A stretch of 7,345 bases of DNA from Bacteroidales bacterium (GTDB lineage: Bacteria > Bacteroidota > Bacteroidia > Bacteroidales > GCA-2748055), in the NCBI GenBank assembly GCA_023135025.1, contig JAGLTY010000101.1:1-7345 (forward strand). Direction: 5' to 3'. The notes beneath the pieces were generated by a model. The model had not been told where the DNA came from. It saw only the letters and a program-made list of their open reading frames with translations, and made no database searches. A program made the translations under genes and the position numbers. Below, one piece after another: positions 1 through 6,281 of the stretch. Each line of letters begins with the position of its first letter. Position 1 is the first letter of the stretch.

Positions 1-430
1 CCTCGAAGCGAAAGGGAATGGTGACTATGGCAACAGTCAGTATTCCCATCTCTTTCGCAGTACTGGCAATCACAGGCGCGGCGCCGGTGCCGGTTCCTCC
101 ACCCATGCCGGCGGTAATAAAGACCATGTTGGTATTACTGGATAGTACCTCCCTGATCCTGTCGATGCTCTCTATGGCGGCTTCTCTTCCAATCTCAGAT
201 TTGCTGCCGGCACCTCTCCCCTCTGTTAGCACATCACCCAACTGCAGTTTGACAGCCACAGGACTATTGTGCAGCGCCTGTGCATCGGTATTACACACCA
301 CAAAGTTCACATCCCGGATCCCCTTCTTGTACATGTGGTTCACCGCGTTGCTTCCACCGCCTCCAACACCTATTACCTTGATAACGGATGACCGCTCGGG
401 CGGCAGATCGAAATTTATTAAATCTTCCAT
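1..430 (-). CDS. ftsZ: Cell division protein FtsZ (partial, N-terminal 143 residues; C-terminus beyond the left edge)
   Basis: FtsZ is the tubulin-like GTPase that polymerises into the cytokinetic ring at mid-cell and recruits the divisome. Translating the minus strand from the ATG at 430 gives an open frame to the window edge, starting MEDLINFDLP. Visible GTP-binding elements are GVGGGGSNAV (residues 21-30), NTDAQAL (47-53), the GRGAGSKSEIG loop (71-81) and the tubulin signature GGGTGTGAAP (110-119), followed by VTIPF (136-140). The T7 catalytic loop, the C-terminal linker and the FtsA-binding tail lie outside the window. The start fits because it opens 13 bases after the ftsA stop and the short acidic leader precedes the Rossmann core; upstream sequence is A-rich with no Shine-Dalgarno. 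One oddity is Ser78 where the family usually has Pro in the GAGxxP loop. The assignment is secure; the gene is incomplete only because of the window boundary. Confidence 0.98.
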   Translation of the reverse strand, partial: MEDLINFDLPPERSSVIKVIGVGGGGSNAVNHMYKKGIRDVNFVVCNTDAQALHNSPVAVKLQLGDVLTEGRGAGSKSEIGREAAIESIDRIREVLSSNTNMVFITAGMGGGTGTGAAPVIASTAKEMGILTVAIVTIPFRFE

Positions 431-443
431 GGGTTTGCTTTTT

Positions 444-1775
444 CTACATTTTCACATCAGTCTCATCAAAAATATCACTCAGGGTGTTCTTTATATTTTC
501 CAGGATCTTGCCCTTCTTCATCCCTTTCCTGATCCTTTTCTCCTCAACCACCTCTTCAGCCGGTTCATGCTCTTCGCTCTCCAGAGGCTGGTTCATTTTC
601 ATCGCCTCCTGCTTCTCATCATAGTACTCCAGACCCTTTAACAGGAGTCCCACCGAGGTTGAGAACATGGGCTGATTGATCTCGTCGGAGGAGTCAGCAG
701 CCATCATTTCGCCCGGAAAACCAATACGTACATCCATCCCTGTTTTAAACTTCACCAGCTGGTTCAGGTGTCTCAGCATGGAGCCACCCCCTGTAAGAAC
801 GATACCGGCACTCAGGTTCTCCATATAGCCTGAATTCTCGATTTCATAGCTGACCGCATCGATGATCTCCTCCATGCGCGACTGGATAATATAGGCCAGG
901 CTCCGGAAGCTGATCTCCTTTGGTTCCCTTCCGGAAATCCCAGGTATGGTGACCACCTTATCGTCCTGGGCCAGGTCGCCCAGCGCCGATCCAAACTGGA
1001 TCTTCAGCGATTCTGCCTGCCGTTGTAAAATGGCGCACCCCTCTTTGATATCACGGGTAATCACATTGCCCCCAAAAGGGATCACGGCAGTATGGCGGAT
1101 CACATCATCATAATAGACCGCCACATCGGTGGTGCCACCTCCAATATCCACCAGGGCCACACCTGCCTCCTTCTCATCGTCGGTCAGCACCGAAGCACTG
1201 GAAGCCAGGGGCTCCAGCACAAGCTGTTTCACATCAAGTCCAACCCTGTTAATACATTTTTCGATGTTTCTGGCCGAGGAGATCTGACCGATTACTATAT
1301 GGAAATTGGCCTCCAGCCGCTTCCCGAACATCCCTACCGGGTTCTTCACACCGGTCTCATTGTCGACGATATAACTCTGTGGGAGCACATGAAGAATCTC
1401 CTCGCCTACATCCACAGGGATCTTATGCATGTCGTCGATCAGGTTTTGCAGATCATCGCGGGTAATCTCAACATCGTAGGAGTCGCGGTTGATATATCCC
1501 CTGTTCTTTACAGATTTGATATGCTGTCCGGCGATACCTACAAAAACTTCATTGAATTTAATTTCCGATTGCTCACTGGCTTCGGAAGAGGTGGTCTGAA
1601 TTGCATTGACGGTCTCCTCGATATTTAACACAACCCCTCGTTTGACACCTTTGGAAGGAGTCTGACTGATGCCCAGGACTTCCAGTTTGCCCTGTTCATT
1701 CAAGCGGCCTACCAGGCTTACGATTTTGGTTGTACCGATGTCTACCGCAGCTACAATCTTTTCATTTGTTGCCAT
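444..1775 (-). CDS. ftsA: Cell division protein FtsA (actin-like membrane anchor of the Z ring)
   Basis: FtsA is an actin-fold ATPase that tethers FtsZ filaments to the inner membrane and recruits downstream division proteins. The 443-residue product has the actin-family motifs in order: phosphate-1 DIGTTK (12-17), phosphate-2 DIGGGTTD (210-217) and the adenosine motif GIVLTGGGSML (324-334). The region around residues 84-165 matches the position of the FtsA-specific 1C (SHS2) subdomain, which replaces actin subdomain 1B. After the core comes an acidic linker (about 398-413, rich in Glu) and then a Lys-rich stretch with an amphipathic helix (about 417-436), the likely membrane-targeting sequence. 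E. coli FtsA is 420 residues, so the length is normal with a slightly longer tail. The ATG at 1775 lies 4 bases after the ftsQ stop, and ftsZ begins 13 bases after the TAG stop, the conserved ftsQ-ftsA-ftsZ order. No Shine-Dalgarno is seen, so translation may depend on coupling to ftsQ. Confidence 0.98.
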   Translation of the reverse strand: MATNEKIVAAVDIGTTKIVSLVGRLNEQGKLEVLGISQTPSKGVKRGVVLNIEETVNAIQTTSSEASEQSEIKFNEVFVGIAGQHIKSVKNRGYINRDSYDVEITRDDLQNLIDDMHKIPVDVGEEILHVLPQSYIVDNETGVKNPVGMFGKRLEANFHIVIGQISSARNIEKCINRVGLDVKQLVLEPLASSASVLTDDEKEAGVALVDIGGGTTDVAVYYDDVIRHTAVIPFGGNVITRDIKEGCAILQRQAESLKIQFGSALGDLAQDDKVVTIPGISGREPKEISFRSLAYIIQSRMEEIIDAVSYEIENSGYMENLSAGIVLTGGGSMLRHLNQLVKFKTGMDVRIGFPGEMMAADSSDEINQPMFSTSVGLLLKGLEYYDEKQEAMKMNQPLESEEHEPAEEVVEEKRIRKGMKKGKILENIKNTLSDIFDETDVKM

Positions 1776-1779
1776 AGTC

Positions 1780-2535
1780 TTAACGTTTAGTACATATTAC
1801 TTGATTGGTATATTTCAAATTAATGGTTCCATAACTGTTCCATCCATAAGCTGAGAGTCCCTGTTGGTATAGCAGTTCCAGGTTTCTCAATTTTTTCTCC
1901 CACTGCTCCATGCTCCCCATCAGAATCTGATGTGCACCTACCCTGGGAATCAATTCATACTCCCCCCTGCGGTTCACATAGAGCTGTACGATCTGTTCAC
2001 TCCAGAAGGGATGTTTTGTCACATAGGTGCAGAAGCGGTAGATCTCACGAAGTTGATCTCCTCCCGTATCACTCCCGTCTGAAGCGTCAATGTTTCCCGA
2101 TACCAGGAGAATATGTGGGACAAATTGATTCGATAGAGGCAGCATCTTTCCTTCGGTATCGAGATAGAAACCCTGCCTGCCTTCCGGCATGATCCTTACC
2201 AGTGGAACGCTCTGTTCCAGTCTTATCTCCATCCTTCCGGTCACATCAGTGCTCACTTCTGCTCTCCTGATATAGGCATTCTCCTCCAGGAGCCTCTCAA
2301 GCTCCCTGGTATTGATCTCTTTCAGCGGATAGCCCTGCAACTGCATCCCTTCCGAGCGGAACATGGCCCTGATATCCGGATCGGTCACAAACCTGCTGTG
2401 AACTGTATCGGAAAGCACTACATCGATGCGGTTACACAGCACCTGTTCCGCTTCACCGGAGATAAATCCCAGGATCACCACAAACCATGCAGCAATTCCT
2501 ATCCAGGTCAATATTTTTAAAATCCTGCGTATCAT
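1780..2535 (-). CDS. ftsQ: Cell division protein FtsQ (Bacteroidota type)
   Basis: FtsQ is a bitopic inner-membrane protein that scaffolds the divisome, in other bacteria by binding FtsB/FtsL and linking early and late division proteins. From the ATG at 2535 the product is 251 residues: a short basic cytoplasmic start (MIRRILK), one membrane helix (about 7-26), a POTRA-like region (about 35-115), then a beta-rich domain with YLDTEGKMLP (124-133) and the closing INLKYTNQVICTKR (238-251), a tail I recognise from Bacteroidota FtsQ. Sequence similarity to proteobacterial FtsQ is low; the call rests on topology, tail and position between murC and ftsA. The frame also extends upstream to GTG codons at 2547 and 2550 (adding up to five residues, giving 256). 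I prefer ATG 2535 because it makes an exact 4-base ATGA overlap with the murC stop and puts the basic residues directly before the membrane helix. Start is less certain than identity. Confidence 0.93.
   Translation of the reverse strand: MIRRILKILTWIGIAAWFVVILGFISGEAEQVLCNRIDVVLSDTVHSRFVTDPDIRAMFRSEGMQLQGYPLKEINTRELERLLEENAYIRRAEVSTDVTGRMEIRLEQSVPLVRIMPEGRQGFYLDTEGKMLPLSNQFVPHILLVSGNIDASDGSDTGGDQLREIYRFCTYVTKHPFWSEQIVQLYVNRRGEYELIPRVGAHQILMGSMEQWEKKLRNLELLYQQGLSAYGWNSYGTINLKYTNQVICTKR
2532..2535 (-). other. murC/ftsQ ATGA stop-start overlap
   Basis: The murC TGA (2534-2532) overlaps an in-frame ftsQ ATG (2535-2533) as ATGA on the minus strand. It repeats the murG/murC junction and is the main reason for placing the ftsQ start here rather than at the GTG codons at 2547 or 2550. 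Confidence 0.65.
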
Positions 2536-3905
2536 ATTCTCATGCACCACTCTTGAAGTGGTCTCACAAACTGGTTAATATCTCCTGCTCCCATGGTTAC
2601 CAGCACTTCGGGGTCCCTCTCTTTCACCACCCTTAAGAGCTGCTCCTTTGCAATAAGTACCTTTTCATTTATCCGAACCCTCTCCAGAAGCATACCTGCG
2701 GTTACTCCGGGGATCGGCTCTTCCCTGGCCGGGTAGATCTCCATCAGAATCAATTGATCGAGCATCTCCAGACTCCTTGCAAATTCATCCGCAAAATCGC
2801 GGGTCCTGGAGTATAGATGGGGCTGAAAGATCCCGGTTATCTTCTTGCCCGGGAAGAGTGCCCTGACTGAGGAGAGAAAGGCCGTGATCTCTGTTGGATG
2901 ATGTGCATAATCGTCGATATAGACCCTCCTCTCATTGCGAACCTGCACATCAAACCGCCGCTGCACTCCCTGATAGTCCGACAGGGCATGGGCAATACTT
3001 TCCGGTGCAACACCCATCTGGTGCGCCACTGCCACAGCTGCCAGGGCATTCTCCACATTAAACATCCCCGGTATATGCAGTTTGATCTCCGGAAGAACCA
3101 AATGGGGTGTAACCACTGTAAAGCTGTAGCTCAGGTCGTCTAAGGTCAGACTCTCAACATGGTAATCGGCCCCTTTCTGATCGACCGAGTATGTATAACA
3201 GGTCACATGGTCGGGTATCGCCGGAGTGAGCCCGAACTTCAAAATCAGTTTTCCCTTCTCCCTGATCTGGGCGATATAGGACTCAAATCCCCTGCGTATG
3301 TTCTCTTCCGAATGGTAAATATCCAGGTGGTCCGCATCCATAGAGGAGACCACCGCTATTTCCGGGAAAAGAGTCAGGAAAGAGCGGTCATACTCATCCG
3401 CCTCAGCGATGATTACTTTTGAGGCAGGGTCGAGATAGAGATTGCTGGAGTTGTTTTTGCTGATGCCGCCCAGAAACGCATTGCATCCCAGGGTCGATGA
3501 GTGAAGGATATGGGCCAGCATAGCAGAGATGGAGGTCTTTCCATGTGTACCAGCCACACCTACACCCCTGCCTGTATTAAAGACCTCTCCCAGTGCCACC
3601 GATCGTTTGATCACCCGGAATCCTCCCCTGCGAAAATAGTTCAGTTGCTGATGTTTTTCAGAAACAGCCGGAGTATAGATCACCAGGGTACGCTCCGGGT
3701 TCCGGAACACTCTGGGAATAAGCTGCGACCGGTCCTCAAAATTGATATCAATCCCCTCATAAACTAGTTGATCGGTCAGTGTGGTGGAGACCCGGTCATA
3801 CCCGGCCACCGCCTTGCCCTGACTTATAAAATAGCGGGCCAGGGCACTCATTCCGATGCCGCCCGCACCAATAAAATAGACACTATCAAGATTTGTCCAG
3901 ATCAT
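2532..3905 (-). CDS. murC: UDP-N-acetylmuramate--L-alanine ligase MurC
   Basis: MurC is the cytoplasmic Mur ligase that joins L-alanine to UDP-MurNAc using ATP, the first step of stem-peptide assembly (EC 6.3.2.8). The 457-residue product has the usual three domains: a Rossmann-like UDP-binding domain with GAGGIGMSAL (13-22), the central ATPase domain with P-loop GVAGTHGKTS (116-125), AEADEYD (167-173) and DADHLDIY (190-197), the FNVENALAA segment (282-290), and the C-terminal domain with DDYAHHPTEI (331-340) and MGAGDI (438-443). GTHGKT and DDYAHHP together distinguish MurC (and its relative Mpl) from MurD/E/F; the murG-ftsQ context and the length favour MurC over Mpl. The ATG at 3905 overlaps the murG stop by 4 bases (ATGA), and the TGA stop overlaps the ftsQ ATG the same way. 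No ddl or murB follows it, unlike in several other phyla. No key residue is missing. Confidence 0.98.
   Translation of the reverse strand: MIWTNLDSVYFIGAGGIGMSALARYFISQGKAVAGYDRVSTTLTDQLVYEGIDINFEDRSQLIPRVFRNPERTLVIYTPAVSEKHQQLNYFRRGGFRVIKRSVALGEVFNTGRGVGVAGTHGKTSISAMLAHILHSSTLGCNAFLGGISKNNSSNLYLDPASKVIIAEADEYDRSFLTLFPEIAVVSSMDADHLDIYHSEENIRRGFESYIAQIREKGKLILKFGLTPAIPDHVTCYTYSVDQKGADYHVESLTLDDLSYSFTVVTPHLVLPEIKLHIPGMFNVENALAAVAVAHQMGVAPESIAHALSDYQGVQRRFDVQVRNERRVYIDDYAHHPTEITAFLSSVRALFPGKKITGIFQPHLYSRTRDFADEFARSLEMLDQLILMEIYPAREEPIPGVTAGMLLERVRINEKVLIAKEQLLRVVKERDPEVLVTMGAGDINQFVRPLQEWCMRI
3902..3905 (-). other. murG/murC ATGA stop-start overlap
   Basis: The four minus-strand bases ATGA hold the murC ATG (3905-3903) and the murG TGA (3904-3902). 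Upstream bases are A/T-rich with no Shine-Dalgarno at a useful distance. This is a classic termination-reinitiation arrangement and supports the choice of the murC start; functional coupling is inferred. Confidence 0.8.
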
Positions 3906-5017
3906 TGTTCAATCAATATTTTTTGCACCTCGGCAGCGATCCTCTGAGATGCATCGACAATGCCGAGTTGTATCTTGTTCTTTGATAACTTCTCTTGCTC
4001 TGTCCGATCCTCCATCAGTTTGAGCATCCGGTCCACCAGCTGTTCCCCGGCTTCAGCATCGGGAACCATCAGGGCCGCACTCTTGTTTACCAGCGATTCA
4101 GCATTATGTGTCTGATGGTCCTCAGCCACATTGGGCGAAGGCACAAGGATCACCGGCTTACCCACAATACACAGCTCGGAAATGGTGATGGCTCCGGCAC
4201 GGGAGACAATGACATCTGCCACTCCGTAAGCCAGGTCCATTCGTGAAATAAATGGTATCACACGGATATTCTTTCGGCCGCTGGCCCTGACCTTCTCTTC
4301 CACCTCCCGGTGATAGAACCTTCCACACTGCCAGATCACAACCAGATCGTCCCTGTTCAGTTTTTCCACTCCTTCCATGAAACTCCTGTTCAGCGTACGG
4401 GCACCCAGACTTCCGCCCACCACAAGGCACACCCTCTTTCTCCTATCAATTTCAAATTCACTGTACCCCTCCTCCGGATTGGAGCTAAGGTTCAACAGAT
4501 GCTGGCGAACAGGATTCCCCGTGATCACAATCCGGTCTGCCGGAAAATAGCGTTCCATCTTTTCATAGGCCACACAAATGGTACGGGCCGAACGGGCAAG
4601 CAGCCGGTTGGTCACACCGGCATATGAGTTCTGCTCCTGGATCAATATGGGCACACCCTTCCTGGCTGCAGCTTTCAGAATTGGTCCGCTGGCATATCCG
4701 CCCACACCAACTGCCAGATCAGGAGAAAACTGCCCCACGATCCTGCGGGAACGAATCAAGCTTACAATAAGTTTATAGAAGAAAGAGATGTTTTTCAGGC
4801 TAAGTCTGCGCTGGAATCCTGCCACCGGCAGTCCTACTATGGAATATCCGGCTTCGGGAACCTTCTCCATCTCCAGTTTACCCAGTGCTCCCACAAACAG
4901 AAACTCCATACCCGGATCCTTCTCCTTCAGTGCATCTGCGATGGCGATGGCCGGGAACACATGTCCACCGGTCCCGCCTCCTCCAATCAGTATGCGATAT
5001 GGTTGTCTCCTATCCAT
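3902..5017 (-). CDS. murG: UDP-GlcNAc:undecaprenyl-PP-MurNAc-pentapeptide GlcNAc transferase MurG
   Basis: MurG is the GT-B glycosyltransferase on the cytoplasmic face of the inner membrane that transfers GlcNAc from UDP-GlcNAc to lipid I, making lipid II (EC 2.4.1.227), the substrate later polymerised by FtsW. The 371-residue product is of normal length. The N-terminal domain has the glycine-rich loop GGGGTGGHVFPA (12-23), GVGGYASGP (104-112) and EQNSYAGVTNRLLA (128-141). TGNPVR (166-171) ends the N-terminal domain. The C-terminal UDP-GlcNAc domain has GGSLGA (201-206), SRAGAITISEL (272-282) and PSPNVAEDHQTHNA (293-306), the last in the form seen in Bacteroidota. Its ATG at 5017 lies inside the end of ftsW (8-base overlap), and its TGA overlaps the murC ATG. 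There is no Shine-Dalgarno before the start, so translation is probably coupled to ftsW. Confidence 0.98.
   Translation of the reverse strand: MDRRQPYRILIGGGGTGGHVFPAIAIADALKEKDPGMEFLFVGALGKLEMEKVPEAGYSIVGLPVAGFQRRLSLKNISFFYKLIVSLIRSRRIVGQFSPDLAVGVGGYASGPILKAAARKGVPILIQEQNSYAGVTNRLLARSARTICVAYEKMERYFPADRIVITGNPVRQHLLNLSSNPEEGYSEFEIDRRKRVCLVVGGSLGARTLNRSFMEGVEKLNRDDLVVIWQCGRFYHREVEEKVRASGRKNIRVIPFISRMDLAYGVADVIVSRAGAITISELCIVGKPVILVPSPNVAEDHQTHNAESLVNKSAALMVPDAEAGEQLVDRMLKLMEDRTEQEKLSKNKIQLGIVDASQRIAAEVQKILIEQ
5010..5017 (-). other. ftsW/murG stop-start overlap
   Basis: On the minus strand the eight bases ATGGATAG hold the murG start codon (5017-5015) and the ftsW stop TAG (5012-5010) in different frames. 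The preceding bases contain no GGAGG-like motif. A ribosome ending ftsW is therefore positioned to restart on murG, which suggests translational coupling; the coupling itself is inferred. Confidence 0.8.
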
Positions 5018-6269
5018 CTACTTCAAATTCGGTCCGTTTATTACCTCTCTCCTTAACTGTTGCTGTGGCCGGAACAGCAGCCTGGGTGGCAGCCGGATCA
5101 ACATGACCCTCAGCTGCAGCCTCTTCCCCGGGTTCCTCTGCCTCTCCGGGCATCTCTTTTGTTCCCCAGCTCACCGACAGGATCATCCCGGTGGCCATAC
5201 TGGTAAAGAAGATGGATGAACCACCCATACTTACCAGTGGCAGGGTCTGACCGGTCACCGGCACCAGTCCAACTGCCACAGCCATATTTACAAAGGCCTG
5301 CAATACAAGCCCCATGGAGAGGCCAAAGGCCAGGAAGGCCCCATAAGTGCTTTTGCTTCGGCGGATAATCATTCCAGCCCTGAAAAAGAGCCATAAATAT
5401 AGTGCAATCACCAGTATCCCCCCAACCAGGGTACCATACTCTTCGATAATGATTGCATAGATAAAATCGGAGTAGGGATGTGGCAAAAGGTTACGCTGTG
5501 TACTGTTTCCGGGCCCCTTCCCGAACAGACCTCCCTGCACAATGGCCACCTTGGCCTGGTCGGCCTGGTAGTTGTCACCCTCGCCATCCACATAATTCTC
5601 GATCCGGTTCTTCCAGGTGGAGATCCGGCCCTCGCTGTTTAGCAGCAGCGCCCCGCCGATAAAAATTGATAAAGCAAAGAGCCCTGTAAAGATCATCAAT
5701 GCCAGGTACCTGACCGGGATTCGTCCCACGAACATCAGGCTGAATGCGGTTACAAAAACAATAGCTGCCGTAGAGAAGTTGGCCGGTAGAATCAAAGCAC
5801 AGGTTCCGATAATGGCCAGGGATATCTTTCCAAAGACCCCTTTAAAATCCTTGATATTGTTCTGGCTCACAGAAAGGATCTTGGCCAGGTACATCACCAG
5901 TGCAATCTTGGCAAAATCGGAAGGCTGTATAGTGAGTCCGGTACCCGGAATCTGCAACCAGCGGGTGGCCTCATTGATATTGCTCCCAGCAATCAGGGTA
6001 AGGATCAGCAACGGAATGGCCAGGTAGAGGGCAAAGATAGATACCCTGCTGAAGATGCGGTAGGGAACCAGGTGCACAAAGAATATAATCAACACGCCCA
6101 GCAGGATAAATTTAAGCTGTCGAAACAGGTAAAAGAAGGTATTACCCGACCGGTGCTGGTAAGCCAGCGATCCGGTTGAGCTATAAACCGACAACAGGGA
6201 GATCACCAGGAGGATCAATACCACTATCCAGATGATCCTGTCGCCTTTTATGTACCTTCTGATCTTCAT
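5010..6269 (-). CDS. ftsW: SEDS-family peptidoglycan glycosyltransferase FtsW
   Basis: FtsW is the polytopic SEDS protein that polymerises lipid II into glycan strands at the septum together with its cognate class B penicillin-binding protein. The 419-residue product is strongly hydrophobic with about ten membrane segments between residues 11 and 370. Family landmarks are PSDFAKIALVMYLA (116-129), GRISTW (214-219), the SDFIYAIIIEEYG segment (267-279), where Asp268 aligns with the putative catalytic aspartate (E. coli FtsW Asp297), and PVTGQTLPLVSMGGSS (337-352). Position between murD and murG in a division cluster favours FtsW over RodA. After the last membrane helix there is a soluble tail of about 49 residues, acidic and Ala/Pro-rich at first, with basic residues near the end; I know no function for it. 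The ATG at 6269 follows the murD stop by 12 bases, with A-rich leader and no Shine-Dalgarno; the TAG stop lies inside the murG start region. Confidence 0.97.
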   Translation of the reverse strand: MKIRRYIKGDRIIWIVVLILLVISLLSVYSSTGSLAYQHRSGNTFFYLFRQLKFILLGVLIIFFVHLVPYRIFSRVSIFALYLAIPLLILTLIAGSNINEATRWLQIPGTGLTIQPSDFAKIALVMYLAKILSVSQNNIKDFKGVFGKISLAIIGTCALILPANFSTAAIVFVTAFSLMFVGRIPVRYLALMIFTGLFALSIFIGGALLLNSEGRISTWKNRIENYVDGEGDNYQADQAKVAIVQGGLFGKGPGNSTQRNLLPHPYSDFIYAIIIEEYGTLVGGILVIALYLWLFFRAGMIIRRSKSTYGAFLAFGLSMGLVLQAFVNMAVAVGLVPVTGQTLPLVSMGGSSIFFTSMATGMILSVSWGTKEMPGEAEEPGEEAAAEGHVDPAATQAAVPATATVKERGNKRTEFEVDG

Positions 6270-6281
6270 TTCATTTTATTA

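Noticed and set aside
18..641. A 207-codon plus-strand open frame across the ftsZ/ftsA junction
   Set aside because: It is antisense to two clearly conserved genes, is a compositionally odd Leu/Pro/Ser-rich translation with no recognisable motif, and has no context of its own.
1092..1628. A 178-codon plus-strand open frame opposite ftsA
   Set aside because: It lies wholly opposite the conserved FtsA core, and its His/Ile-rich translation reflects the complementary strand of that gene.
4788..5219. A 143-codon plus-strand open frame opposite the murG start and ftsW end
   Set aside because: It is antisense to the MurG glycine-rich loop and the FtsW tail; the Pro/Ser-rich composition is the reverse of Gly- and Ala-rich codons, and no domain is recognisable.
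5617..6027. A 136-codon plus-strand open frame opposite ftsW
   Set aside because: It is complementary to FtsW membrane segments, has no motif, and sits inside a conserved gene on the other strand.
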